Source of the DNA: Galbitalea sp036271875
GTDB lineage: Bacteria > Actinomycetota > Actinomycetes > Actinomycetales > Microbacteriaceae
Length of the DNA: 64,000 bases
Direction of reading: 5' to 3'
Assembly (NCBI GenBank): GCA_036271875.1
Contig: DATAZU010000017.1
Coordinates: forward strand, 62,001-126,000
The position numbers were made by a program, and so were the translations under genes. Shown in pieces: positions 49,456-59,001 of the stretch. The first letter of the stretch is position 1. Each line of letters starts with the position of its first letter. The notes under the pieces were generated by a model. That model searched no databases and had not been told where the DNA came from. It saw only the letters and a program-made list of their open reading frames with translations.

Positions 49456-50640
49456 ATGCGCGTTCTCGTTGTCACAGAGAGCTTTCTTCCCACTGTCAAC
49501 GGAGTCACCACCAGCGTCTGCAAAGTGCTGGAAAACCTGCGGAACCGGGGCCACGATGCCCTCGTGATGGTTCCGTCCTGCGGGGCACCGGCAACATACG
49601 CGGGGTTTCCCGTCGTCGAGATCCCCGCCATCCCGTACCGTCAATTTCCGGTGGGCCTGCCGGGGCTGCACGTGCAGCGGATCATGGAAGATTTCGGTCC
49701 CGATGTTGTCCACGTCGCATCACCGTTCCTTCTCGGCGGCGAGGCGATTGCCTCAAGCAGGCGACTCGGCATCCCCACGGTCGCAATCTTCCAGACGGAT
49801 GTTGCCGGCTACGCCAGAAGGAACCGCCTGTCCGTCTTCCAGCCGCTGGCCTGGAAAATTCTTCGTCGCATCCACCGCGACGCCACGCTGACGCTTGTAC
49901 CGTCGTCGGCGACCATGAAGGATCTGCGCAGCGCAGGCCTGAAGCGGCTCAAGCGCTGGGGTCGCGGAGTCGATCTCGAGACCTATCACCCCCGCAACCG
50001 CGATCGCCCCGAGGTGAACGAACTGCGCGCCGAGCTGGCTCCAAACGACGAAGTAGTCATCGGCTACGTCGGACGGGTCGCCCCGGAGAAACAGTTGGAA
50101 AACCTGGCGGCGCTGCGCGGCGTACCCGGCATCAGCGTCGCCATCGTTGGCGATGGACCGGGGATGCCGCTCATCCGGAAGAGACTCGAGGGCATGCCGG
50201 TGACCTTTCTCGGGCAGTTGCGTGGCGAGCATCTTGCGTCGGCGTACGCGAGCTTCGATGTCTTCCTGCACACGGGAGAAGAAGAAACCTTCGGACAGAC
50301 CGTCCAGGAGGCGCACGCGAGCGGCCTGCCGGTGGTTGCGCCGCGCTCCGGCGGTCCCATCGACCTCGTCACGCCCGGTGTAACCGGATTCCTGTACGGT
50401 CCTGGCGACATCCGCGAGCTGCGCAGAACCATCGAACTCCTCACCGGCGATCCCGCGCTTCGGCTCCGGATGGGCGAGGCCGGCCGGCGGGGCGTGGTGG
50501 GGCGCAGCTGGGAGACGGTCTGCGACCAGCTGATCGCGCACTACGCCAGCGTGGTGGCTCGGCAGGCGCTGCTCAGCGAGCGGAAAATCACGGTCGGTGC
50601 GGTGGCAGGCGCGGTACCCCGCGTGCGAAAAGTCTCTTGA
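49456..50640 (+). CDS. GT4 alpha-mannosyltransferase-like protein (MgtA/PimB group)
   Basis: A 394-residue GT-B enzyme. MRVLVVTESFLPTVNGVTTSV is the usual start of GDP-mannose-dependent alpha-mannosyltransferases of actinobacteria. DVVHVASPFLLGGEAIASSRRLGIP, WGRGVDLETYHP and IGYVGRVAPEKQLENL follow. The donor site includes GEEETFGQTVQEAHASGLPVVAPRSGGPIDLV. It probably adds mannose to a glycolipid (phosphatidylinositol mannoside or a mannosyl-diacylglycerol) at the inner membrane face. The neighbouring manC makes the donor. Confidence 0.9.
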   Translation: MRVLVVTESFLPTVNGVTTSVCKVLENLRNRGHDALVMVPSCGAPATYAGFPVVEIPAIPYRQFPVGLPGLHVQRIMEDFGPDVVHVASPFLLGGEAIASSRRLGIPTVAIFQTDVAGYARRNRLSVFQPLAWKILRRIHRDATLTLVPSSATMKDLRSAGLKRLKRWGRGVDLETYHPRNRDRPEVNELRAELAPNDEVVIGYVGRVAPEKQLENLAALRGVPGISVAIVGDGPGMPLIRKRLEGMPVTFLGQLRGEHLASAYASFDVFLHTGEEETFGQTVQEAHASGLPVVAPRSGGPIDLVTPGVTGFLYGPGDIRELRRTIELLTGDPALRLRMGEAGRRGVVGRSWETVCDQLIAHYASVVARQALLSERKITVGAVAGAVPRVRKVS

Positions 50641-50721
50641 GATCAAGATAGTTAGACTGGTAGCTGCCACCGAGTCGTTCAGGGTAGACATACACTGGGA
50701 TTCGTCCTATCGAGACAACCA

Positions 50722-50745
50722 CCGGGCATCATTTGCGAGGCCCGG
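50722..50745 (+). other. Leader hairpin before sdhC
   Basis: CCGGGC and GCCCGG (50722-50727 and 50740-50745) pair across 12 bases, 23 bases before the sdhC start. It may affect translation or stability of the sdh message. Confidence 0.35.
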
Positions 50746-50768
50746 ACCACAGCCAAGGAGTGCTGCTC

Positions 50769-51227
50769 GTGCCAGAGAAATCGGCCGGTGCCCTGGCGAC
50801 GCCGCCAGCCGCCGCCCTAAAAATCAAGCCGCCTCGCCTGTCGGGCACCCTGTACCGGGGTCGCGAAGGAATGTGGTCGTGGGTGCTGCACCGCATCACG
50901 GGCGTTGCCATCTACTTCTTCCTGCTGGTGCACATCCTGGATACTTCGATCGTGCGCATTTCGCCGCAGGCCTATAACGGCGTCATCGACGAGTACAAGC
51001 AGCCGATCATGGGGCTGGGCGAGTTCGCCCTCGTCGTCGCGATCGGCTACCACGCGCTCAACGGCCTTCGGATCATCCTCATCGACTTCTGGAGCGTCGG
51101 GGCACGTCACCAACGCCTGTTGTTCGTCATCGTGATCCTGCTGTGGATCGTTCTCATCGCCGGATTTGCGCCAGAGCAGATCCGCACCATCGTCCTCGAG
51201 ATCCAGGGGCACACGAGCGCATCATGA
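50769..51227 (+). CDS. sdhC: Succinate dehydrogenase cytochrome b subunit
   Basis: A 152-residue membrane subunit with three helices. The family motif SWVLHRITGVAIYFFLLVHI and the haem-ligand region AIGYHALNGLRIILIDFW are present. AAGGAG eight bases before the GTG at 50769 fixes the start; a reading from 50733 adds residues without support. It anchors the catalytic subunits and passes electrons to menaquinone. It overlaps sdhD by four bases. The region 50641-50768 holds the promoter and a leader hairpin. Confidence 0.94.
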   Translation: MPEKSAGALATPPAAALKIKPPRLSGTLYRGREGMWSWVLHRITGVAIYFFLLVHILDTSIVRISPQAYNGVIDEYKQPIMGLGEFALVVAIGYHALNGLRIILIDFWSVGARHQRLLFVIVILLWIVLIAGFAPEQIRTIVLEIQGHTSAS

Positions 51228-51676
51228 CAACCGAAACGATTCCGGCACCCCGTTCTTCGTACACCCCGCCCAGGAAGCGCCGCGTCAACTGGGAGAAGTG
51301 GGGCTGGCTGTACATGCGGATCAGCGGCCTGTTCCTGGTCGTCCTGATATTTGGCCACCTGTTTGTCAATCTCGTCGCCGGCAACGGAGTTCGCGCGATC
51401 GACTTCGCGTTCGTCGCTGGCAAGCTCGCCGACCCGTTCTGGATCGTCTGGGACACGCTGCTGCTCTGGCTCGCCCTCATCCACGGCGCCAATGGAATGC
51501 GCACCCTGGTCAACGACTACGCGCACAACAAGAACCTGCGTCGACTTCTGCTGGTCGGCATCCTCGCATCAACCGTCATCCTTCTCGTCCTAGGGACCCT
51601 CGTGATCTACACCTTCAACCCGTGCCCGACCAACGCGCTCCCCGGCACGCTGCCCGACTTCTGCACGGCGAAGTAA
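51224..51676 (+). CDS. sdhD: Succinate dehydrogenase hydrophobic anchor subunit
   Basis: A 150-residue membrane protein with three helices: MRISGLFLVVLIFGHLFVNL with a His, PFWIVWDTLLLWLALIHGANGMR with the second haem-side His, and LVGILASTVILLVLGTLVIYTF. The ATG overlaps the sdhC stop (ATGA). Its TAA shares one base with the sdhA ATG, so the four sdh genes are tightly coupled. Confidence 0.93.
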   Translation: MTTETIPAPRSSYTPPRKRRVNWEKWGWLYMRISGLFLVVLIFGHLFVNLVAGNGVRAIDFAFVAGKLADPFWIVWDTLLLWLALIHGANGMRTLVNDYAHNKNLRRLLLVGILASTVILLVLGTLVIYTFNPCPTNALPGTLPDFCTAK

Positions 51677-53556
51677 TGGCGGAACCGAAGCAGCCGGCGG
51701 CAACCAAGCCGGCAACAGCCAGCAAGCCCGCGGCGCGCACAACGAAGGCCGCGGAGCCTGCGATGATTCCGGACGGCACCATTCTCGACGGCGTTCATTA
51801 CCACCAGCACGACATCGTCATCGTTGGCGCGGGCGGCGCCGGGATGCGAGCGGCCATCGAGGCCGGACCGCACGCCAACACCGCCGTGATTTCCAAGCTC
51901 TATCCGACCCGCTCGCACACCGGTGCAGCGCAGGGCGGCATGGCGGCAGCGCTCGCCAATGTCGAAGAGGACAACTGGGAGTGGCACACCTACGACACCG
52001 TCAAGGGTGGCGACTACCTAGTTGACCAGGATGCGGCCGAGATCCTCGCGAAAGAGGCGATCGACGCCGTTCTCGACCTGGAGAACATGGGCCTGCCGTT
52101 CAACCGCACGCCCGAGGGCAAGATCGACCAGCGCCGCTTCGGCGGTCACACCCGCGAGCACGGAGCAGCTCCCGTTCGCCGAGCCTGCTACGCCGCCGAC
52201 CGCACCGGTCACATGATCCTGCAGACGCTGTTCCAGAATTGCGTGAGGCTCGGCATCAACTTCTTCAACGAGTACTACGTGCTCGACATGGTCATGACCA
52301 AGGTTAAGGGCAAGGATGTCCCGTCCGGAGTCGTCGCCTACGAACTGGCCACTGGCGAACTGCACGTGTTCCAGGGCAAAGCGATCATCTTCGCCACCGG
52401 CGGCTTCGGCAAGATCTTCAAGACCACCTCGAATGCGCACACGCTCACCGGCGACGGTGTCGGTATCATCTGGCGCAAGGGGCTGCCGCTCGAGGACATG
52501 GAGTTCTTCCAGTTCCACCCCACCGGGCTTGCAGGCCTCGGCATCCTGCTCTCCGAAGCGGCGCGCGGCGAGGGGGCGATCCTGCGCAACGCGAGCGGCG
52601 AACGCTTCATGGAGCGATACACGCCGACGCTGAAAGACCTGGCTCCCCGTGACATCGTTGCGCGCTCGATGGCGCTCGAGATCCGCGAGGGTCGCGGCGC
52701 CGGGCCAAACAAGGACTATCTCTACCTCGACATCACTCACCTCGAGCCCGCCGTCATCGACGAGAAGCTTCCGGACATCACCGAGTTCGCGCGCACGTAT
52801 CTCGGTGTTGAACCGTATACCGAGCCCGTCCCGGTGCTGCCGACCGCGCACTATGCAATGGGCGGCATCCCGACCAATAACAACGCCGAGGTGCTGCGCA
52901 GCAACACCGACGTCGTGCCCGGCCTGTACGCGGCCGGAGAGTGCGCCTGCGTGAGCGTGCACGGCTCGAACCGACTCGGCACCAACTCGCTGCTCGACAT
53001 CAATGTCTTCGGCAAGCGGGCCGGCCAGAACGCGGTCACCTACGTCAAGACCGCGCCGTGGACGCCGCTTCCGAAGGATCCGGCGAAGGGCATCCGCGAG
53101 CTGCTCGACTCGGTCCGTGCCGGCGATGGATCCGAGCGCATCGCGGTCATCCGCAAAGAGCTGCAGGATTCGATGGACCGTAACGCGCAGATCTTCCGCA
53201 CGGAAGAAAGCCTCAAGGAGGTCACGGAGCTCATCGAGCAGCTGCGCAAGCGCTACAAGAACATCCGCATTCAGGACAAGGGCAAGCGGTACAACACCGA
53301 TCTACTCGAAGCCGTCGAGCTGGGCTTCCTGCTCGACCTGGCCGAGGTGCTCGTCTACTCGGCACGATCGCGTCACGAATCACGTGGCGGACACATGCGC
53401 GAGGACTACCCGAAGCGCGATGACGAAAAGTTCCTGGTGCACACCATGGCGTACCGCACGGGCGACCCGGAGTCGGCCGAGGCGGGCGACCACATCACGC
53501 TCGGCTGGAAACCCGTCGTGATCACGAACTACCCACCGATGGAAAGAAAGTACTAA
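51676..53556 (+). CDS. sdhA: Succinate dehydrogenase flavoprotein subunit
   Basis: A 626-residue catalytic subunit oxidising succinate to fumarate. After an Ala/Lys/Pro-rich N-terminus of about 45 residues comes HDIVIVGAGGAGMRAAIEAG (FAD), then LYPTRSHTGAAQGGMAAAL with the His that binds FAD covalently, RRFGGHTREHGAAPVRRACYAADRTGH, QFHPTG, and the active-site GLYAAGECACVSVHGSNRLGTNSLLD. Length is slightly above the usual 590 because of the N-terminal extension. The start is fixed by the one-base overlap with sdhD. Confidence 0.96.
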   Translation: MAEPKQPAATKPATASKPAARTTKAAEPAMIPDGTILDGVHYHQHDIVIVGAGGAGMRAAIEAGPHANTAVISKLYPTRSHTGAAQGGMAAALANVEEDNWEWHTYDTVKGGDYLVDQDAAEILAKEAIDAVLDLENMGLPFNRTPEGKIDQRRFGGHTREHGAAPVRRACYAADRTGHMILQTLFQNCVRLGINFFNEYYVLDMVMTKVKGKDVPSGVVAYELATGELHVFQGKAIIFATGGFGKIFKTTSNAHTLTGDGVGIIWRKGLPLEDMEFFQFHPTGLAGLGILLSEAARGEGAILRNASGERFMERYTPTLKDLAPRDIVARSMALEIREGRGAGPNKDYLYLDITHLEPAVIDEKLPDITEFARTYLGVEPYTEPVPVLPTAHYAMGGIPTNNNAEVLRSNTDVVPGLYAAGECACVSVHGSNRLGTNSLLDINVFGKRAGQNAVTYVKTAPWTPLPKDPAKGIRELLDSVRAGDGSERIAVIRKELQDSMDRNAQIFRTEESLKEVTELIEQLRKRYKNIRIQDKGKRYNTDLLEAVELGFLLDLAEVLVYSARSRHESRGGHMREDYPKRDDEKFLVHTMAYRTGDPESAEAGDHITLGWKPVVITNYPPMERKY

Positions 53557-53560
53557 ACGA

Positions 53561-54337
53561 ATGAGCACAGCAACGGCCAGTGCGGATGCACCGATTGCGG
53601 AAGTTCCGAGCTTCGATGTGACGCTCATCGTGCGACGCTACGACCCGGATGTTGATGCCGAACCGTACTGGCAGGACTTCGACCTCGTGATGCACGGAAC
53701 CGACCGTGTGCTCGACGCCCTGCACAAGATCAAGTGGGAGATTGACGGTTCGCTGTCGTTCCGGCGTAGCTGCGCCCACGGCGTCTGCGGTTCGGATGCG
53801 ATGCGCATCAACGGTCGCAACCGGCTCGCCTGCAAGACGCTGCTCAAGGACCTCGACATCGGAAAGCCCATCTACGTCGAAGCCATCAAGGGACTTCCGC
53901 TCGAGAAGGACCTCATCGTCGATATGGACCCGTTCTTCGAGTCCTTCAAGGCGGTACAGCCATTCCTGATGGCGTCATCCAAGCCCGAGAAGGAACGCCT
54001 CCAGTCCCCCGTGCAGCGCGAGCGCTTCGATGACACGACCAAGTGCATCCTGTGCGCCGCGTGCACCTCGAGCTGCCCGGTCTTCTGGACCGACGGCCAG
54101 TATTTCGGACCGGCGGCCATCGTCAACGCGCACCGCTTCATCTTTGACTCACGCGATGAGGGCTCGCAGGTTCGCCTGGACATCCTGAATGACAAGGAGG
54201 GCGTCTGGCGCTGCCGTACGACCTTCAACTGCACCGATGCCTGCCCTCGCGGTATCGAGGTCACCAAGGCCATCCGCGAGGTCAAGGCGGCCATCCTCAC
54301 CGGCCGACCGGACAGGGTCGACATCGCCATCGGCTAG
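53561..54337 (+). CDS. sdhB: Succinate dehydrogenase iron-sulfur subunit
   Basis: A 258-residue electron-transfer subunit. The [2Fe-2S] site is SCAHGVCGSDAMRINGRNRLAC, where one ligand is Asp as in some other SdhB proteins. The [4Fe-4S] site is CILCAACTSSCPVFW, and the last cluster is in FNCTDACPRGIEV. It passes electrons from SdhA to the membrane subunits. It ends two bases before the end of the giant gene on the other strand. Confidence 0.96.
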   Translation: MSTATASADAPIAEVPSFDVTLIVRRYDPDVDAEPYWQDFDLVMHGTDRVLDALHKIKWEIDGSLSFRRSCAHGVCGSDAMRINGRNRLACKTLLKDLDIGKPIYVEAIKGLPLEKDLIVDMDPFFESFKAVQPFLMASSKPEKERLQSPVQRERFDDTTKCILCAACTSSCPVFWTDGQYFGPAAIVNAHRFIFDSRDEGSQVRLDILNDKEGVWRCRTTFNCTDACPRGIEVTKAIREVKAAILTGRPDRVDIAIG

Positions 54338-54339
54338 GG

Positions 54340-57300
54340 CTACAGCAGCGTCGCCCAGGTCACCACACGGGGTGCCGGTGTTGCATAGCCGTTGCGGGTG
54401 ACCGTGACGATGACACTTAACTGACCGTGCTGGGAGCCATCGGTCGTGAACGTCGAGGCGGTGGCGCCGGTGCCAGACGCATCGGCTCCGCCAATCTGCC
54501 ACTGGTATTGGTAGGTCAGTCCATCCATGTTCCAAGTGCCGGTCGAGACGGAATAGCTCGAGCCGGTCGACGTGACCCGGCTAATCACCGGGGCGAGCGT
54601 CGCGATCGGGGCACTCGCTGCAGCGACGACGAATGCCTGGGAGCTCACTGTCACTGACTGGTACCCCGGACGGCTCGCCGTAACGAGCGCGTAGATCTCG
54701 TCCCCAACGCTGTCGGCGGTTGGCGTCCAGGAGGGCGTCGTCACTCCAGAAATGGGCAGGCCATTCCGCAGCCACTCATAGCTGTAGGTGAGACCCGGGG
54801 TATTCCAAACACCGGCACTCAGAGCGAGTGCGCCACCCACGGTGAAGGTTCCGGTGATGATCGGGGGCGTGAATGCTACGAGCGTGGGAGAGAAGCTCAC
54901 GGGCGAACCAAAGCTGGGCAGGCTGACCGAGGCATATCCGGTCTTGACCGCGGTGACGTATACCCGGATCTGGTCGCCCGCGTCCGTGGCGATAGGCGTG
55001 TAGTGGGAGAGCGTCGCTCCCGTGATCGTGGACCAGTTGCCGATGGAACCGGTGCTGCGTTGCCACTGGTACTGGAAGGTGATGGCCGATACCCCGTAGT
55101 CCGCGGTGTCTGGCACCGCCGTGGCGACCGTCCCCGGTTGCAGGGTCCCCGTGAAGCTGACCGTGGGATCGAACGCATGGCCGAACGTGCCCAGGGTAAC
55201 TGTGATCGCGGTACTCGTCACCGAGAGCGTCGCGTAGTTGGTGCTCGCGCCCGTGGTCTTGACCGTGAGGTGCTTACCGACGTATGCGGCGGGCGGAGCG
55301 TAGGTCGAATGGGTTGCGCCCTTGATGGCAACGCCGTTCTCGTACCACTGGTACGTCATCGAGCGGGTCGATGCGTCAGCATCCTGGAAGGGCGAGGCCG
55401 TGCCGAGACCGAGTGTGTCGCCGTACTGGGTGCCGCCCGTGATCGTTTCGGCGAGGGCCGTCGTCGTGCCGCGCTGCGCAAGGAGATGTGTGACCACATC
55501 CGGATAACCGTCCACGTGGTAGGTGACATCGACCCAGATCGCTTTGCTCACATCGCTCGAAGTTCGAGTTCGAGTTGGCGTCGAAACCGTCGCGAGACCA
55601 TCTTCGTACCACTGGTAGCTCACGGAGCCGCCGTTCAGGGTGCTCGGCACGTAGACGCCGGATGTCACGGAATCGGTCGAGGCACTAACCGTCAGTTTCG
55701 GCGCCGTTGTCACCTTGGTCGTTCCCGGGGCAATCACCCAGAAGAACGAGAACGAATCCGTGCTCGAGTACGGTGCGCCCTCAGCACCTTTCGAGATGTG
55801 GTCCTGAACGCGGATCTCTCCCGTGTCAGCCAGATCAGTCGCGGTGGGAGTGTACGTCGTGCCAGTGCCGACGGGCTGGAAATCGGTACACGGCAATGGA
55901 TCGCAGCGGCGCACAAACCAGGTGAACTGATGGGTCACTCCAGCGATGGATACCGGGGGTGCAATGGCGGTGAGCTTCTGCCCAACGTGCGCGGCGTTCG
56001 CGATCAGTCCCGAGAGGGCGACAGGCTGGCTAACGACAATCTGCGTCGGTTCATCCACCACATAGAACGGAGTGTCGACGGTTGCGGTCAGGTATCCGGG
56101 CTTGGATGCTGTCACCGCCGCGAACAAGGACAGCTGGTTCGCGTGAGATGCGATGATCGTGCTCTTCGTCGCGCCCGTGATCGGTGTGAAACCAGTCGTG
56201 TCGATGGGGTGGGCGCAGGGGCCGGGATCATTGTTCGGGTCCGGGCAGGCATACCACTGGTAACTCAGCGTCACCCCGGTGATGCCGAACGAGCCAACCG
56301 AGACGCCAACTGAGTGACCGTCGGCGATAAGTCCGGTGAGGTCGGCTGCCGGTGCTGGAGTCGGCAATGGGATGTGCTTCGCGAGGCCCACCGCGGTAAG
56401 CGGGGCGATCGCGGACGGATACTGTGGCGATACAGCCGTCTCCCGCACGCTGATCTGCTCGTCATCGGTCGGCACCATGTCGGCGGTCGTGACGATGTAG
56501 CTCGCCGTTGTGGCGCCCTTGATCGCACTGACGCCGCGGAACCACTGGTAGGCGTAACTGACGGGACCGCCACCGCTCGATACCCAGGTGCCGTGCGCGC
56601 CGATGGTCAGGTGATCGCCGAAGTGCACCGGATCGAGGTCGGAGACGTCCGTCCCGGACGTCCCGTCGTGAATGGTCGGAGAGGCGCTCTGTACCATCGC
56701 GTTCGTGCCCTTGACCGCAACGATCTCCGCGCTAAGGCCATCGGTGTATCCCACCCGCCTGGCGGTGACCTGCACCGTGAGCGGGTCGCCTCCGGGCTGC
56801 TCAGACAGCTGGGCCGAGGTGATCTTCGAACTAACACCCTGAGGGTCGCCACCCACCAGCCAGACGTAGGTGAATGCCAGGCCGGCGAGGCTCCAGCTGC
56901 CATTTGTCACCGACCAGGTGGTCACACCGCCGACAGTCTTCTTGGTGACTACGGGTGACTTTGTCACGACGGCCGCGGGGTGCAGCCCGGGGTCAATGGA
57001 ATCAACGGATGTTGACGGCGCGCTCGACGCATAGCCGATCTTTGTTGCCGTCACCGAGACCGTAATGTCCTGGCCGACATCGCCCGGCTGAACCACATAC
57101 GTGCTGCCGTGGCCGCCGGTTGGTGTGTTCCAGGTGTAGTCATAGTGCAGGCCTGGCACGCTGATGCCGCTGATCTTCCATGCGCCCGAGTTTGCCTGCA
57201 GAGTCGATCCGACGAACAGGCCGCTTGCGGGCGTAACGCTCGGCAGCCCCACGTTGACCGGAGCGCTTCCGATGGTCGTTGGAGTCGGAGTTGAACCGCC

Positions 57301-58974
57301 GACGGTCGCATAGGCGTAGACGGTCGCGAAACCAAATGCCGCGCCACTGACACGAACGGAGAGTTGGCTCCCGAGGTCCGCCCCAACCGACTGGTACCCG
57401 GCGCTGGTGGCATCAAAGATCGGCGAACCGTTACGCAGCCACTGATAGCTGAGCACCTCGCCGCTGCGGGTGGGTCCGGTGAGAACCTGGTAGCCCGTAC
57501 CGACCGCGGACGGCTCCGTAGGGATGTACGGTGCGACCGAGAATCCGGGCAATGTCGTGAGGTTTGGCATCACCAGGTTCTGCTGATTCGTACCGAAGTC
57601 GAGGTACATGTCCTGCTTGTACGGATCATGCGCGGCGGCCGGATCAATAACCGTCACTGTGTATTCGCCCGGCTCCAGGGGGTTATCCCGGCTGTCGCCG
57701 AGACCGTCGTCGACGACTGTGTCGCCGTTCGGGTCGGTCAGTCGCACGGTTCCATCCGCCAGGCTGGTTCCATCCGCGTAATTGCTCGGATCCGTGGTTG
57801 ACGTCACGTCGACGCTCGCGCCGGCGATGGGAGTGTTGCTGGCATCGACCACCGTAAAGCGAGGATCCGCACCGTCGTTCTGCCTGGTCCCTTCGACGAT
57901 CGTGAAACCGGACGGAGTCGTCTGGCCGGCCGTCACAGTGAGCAGGGTCGCACCCGAGAGCAGCGGAGAGATGACCTGCCCTGCGCCCGCGAAACCCTTC
58001 GGCTCCTGGAAGTAATACGGAATCAATTCGATCACATACGCACCGGGGAGAAGGTTCCGGATCCGCCAGTCGCCGTCGCTATCCGAACGCGCGCCAGCCA
58101 CCGACTTATTTAGGTCAATCGCGGTAGCCTCCAGGCCGATCGAGGCAGTGACGGGAACGGCAACGGGCAACACATGGTCGTCCGGAAACGACTCGTTCGT
58201 CGCGGGAAACTCGATCCAGGCCTGCCCCGAGATTGCCCCGGTACCGGCCACGAATTTCTGGTTGACGGTGACCTTCGAGCCGACAGCGAGATAGCTGCTG
58301 GATGCGCCGGCCAGAGTGGTCGAGCTGCCCGAATAGAGCGGCGGATAGATGCCGCCGCTCGAGTAGAACTCGAACTTATAGCTGCCGGGCACGGCGTTCG
58401 CGAACGTGTATAGACCCGTGGAGCCGGTGACCGTGTCGCTGACCTCATTCCAATTGGTACCGTCGAACCGAAAGGCCGAAACGTCCGCGCCCTTCAGAGC
58501 CAGGCCGGTCGGGCCGGTCACCTTACCGGTGATGGTCCCGCCGGTTGCAATGCTTGCGGCGACGAAATTATCGGTGGCCGAGACCGAGAAGGTCGTCGCG
58601 CCATTCAGTGTCGCGGAGCCACCGAGGTACTGCAGGCAGGCGGAATTCAGGGCCGCGCCGCCCGGGTACATCGCCAGCGTGTAGGTATCGCCGGGCGCCA
58701 GCGGCATCGCGTAATACCCCGGCTTGCCGCTCACTGCGATCGCTTCCTGCGGGTCATCGAATGACAGCTCGTTGCCGTCGGATACGTCGATCGGATAGAC
58801 CTCATAGCCGGAGAGCGCGGCGCCCGTCTTGCTCGTCAGCTTAAGAGTCGTCGTGACCAGGGGCGACGCGAACGCCGGAGCCGAGATACCGAGCGCGATC
58901 AGGGCGCCGACCGCAATCGTTGCGAGCGCGGCGAGCGCGAACCTTACCGATCGAGCCGGCATCTCCAACTTCAT
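54340..58974 (-). CDS. Giant secreted Ig-like repeat protein 1
   Basis: A 1544-residue exported protein. A signal peptide (ALATIAVGALIALGISAPAFA) is followed by an N-terminal beta region (LKLTSKTGAALSGYEVYPIDV), two CarboxypepD_reg/Cna-B-like domains (ITGKVTGPTGLALKGADVSA and WRIRNLLPGAYVIELIP) and an Asp-rich domain (NDGADPRFTVVDASNTPIAGA). From about residue 500, eleven tandem Ig-like modules carry the pattern YQWLRNG...GAT...Y...D.G..I.V.VTA...GY. No LPXTG, C-terminal helix or SLH domain was found. It may be a released adhesin or matrix protein. Protein 2 (59002-63657) has the same plan module for module and ends 27 bases upstream. Confidence 0.88.
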   Translation of the reverse strand: MKLEMPARSVRFALAALATIAVGALIALGISAPAFASPLVTTTLKLTSKTGAALSGYEVYPIDVSDGNELSFDDPQEAIAVSGKPGYYAMPLAPGDTYTLAMYPGGAALNSACLQYLGGSATLNGATTFSVSATDNFVAASIATGGTITGKVTGPTGLALKGADVSAFRFDGTNWNEVSDTVTGSTGLYTFANAVPGSYKFEFYSSGGIYPPLYSGSSTTLAGASSSYLAVGSKVTVNQKFVAGTGAISGQAWIEFPATNESFPDDHVLPVAVPVTASIGLEATAIDLNKSVAGARSDSDGDWRIRNLLPGAYVIELIPYYFQEPKGFAGAGQVISPLLSGATLLTVTAGQTTPSGFTIVEGTRQNDGADPRFTVVDASNTPIAGASVDVTSTTDPSNYADGTSLADGTVRLTDPNGDTVVDDGLGDSRDNPLEPGEYTVTVIDPAAAHDPYKQDMYLDFGTNQQNLVMPNLTTLPGFSVAPYIPTEPSAVGTGYQVLTGPTRSGEVLSYQWLRNGSPIFDATSAGYQSVGADLGSQLSVRVSGAAFGFATVYAYATVGGSTPTPTTIGSAPVNVGLPSVTPASGLFVGSTLQANSGAWKISGISVPGLHYDYTWNTPTGGHGSTYVVQPGDVGQDITVSVTATKIGYASSAPSTSVDSIDPGLHPAAVVTKSPVVTKKTVGGVTTWSVTNGSWSLAGLAFTYVWLVGGDPQGVSSKITSAQLSEQPGGDPLTVQVTARRVGYTDGLSAEIVAVKGTNAMVQSASPTIHDGTSGTDVSDLDPVHFGDHLTIGAHGTWVSSGGGPVSYAYQWFRGVSAIKGATTASYIVTTADMVPTDDEQISVRETAVSPQYPSAIAPLTAVGLAKHIPLPTPAPAADLTGLIADGHSVGVSVGSFGITGVTLSYQWYACPDPNNDPGPCAHPIDTTGFTPITGATKSTIIASHANQLSLFAAVTASKPGYLTATVDTPFYVVDEPTQIVVSQPVALSGLIANAAHVGQKLTAIAPPVSIAGVTHQFTWFVRRCDPLPCTDFQPVGTGTTYTPTATDLADTGEIRVQDHISKGAEGAPYSSTDSFSFFWVIAPGTTKVTTAPKLTVSASTDSVTSGVYVPSTLNGGSVSYQWYEDGLATVSTPTRTRTSSDVSKAIWVDVTYHVDGYPDVVTHLLAQRGTTTALAETITGGTQYGDTLGLGTASPFQDADASTRSMTYQWYENGVAIKGATHSTYAPPAAYVGKHLTVKTTGASTNYATLSVTSTAITVTLGTFGHAFDPTVSFTGTLQPGTVATAVPDTADYGVSAITFQYQWQRSTGSIGNWSTITGATLSHYTPIATDAGDQIRVYVTAVKTGYASVSLPSFGSPVSFSPTLVAFTPPIITGTFTVGGALALSAGVWNTPGLTYSYEWLRNGLPISGVTTPSWTPTADSVGDEIYALVTASRPGYQSVTVSSQAFVVAAASAPIATLAPVISRVTSTGSSYSVSTGTWNMDGLTYQYQWQIGGADASGTGATASTFTTDGSQHGQLSVIVTVTRNGYATPAPRVVTWATLL

Positions 58975-59001
58975 TGCATGGCCTACCGTCGCTGTGTTGA
59001 T

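Noticed and set aside
52018..52962. 314-codon open frame on the minus strand inside sdhA
   Set aside because: Shadow frame of a conserved flavoprotein gene; no motif or ribosome site.
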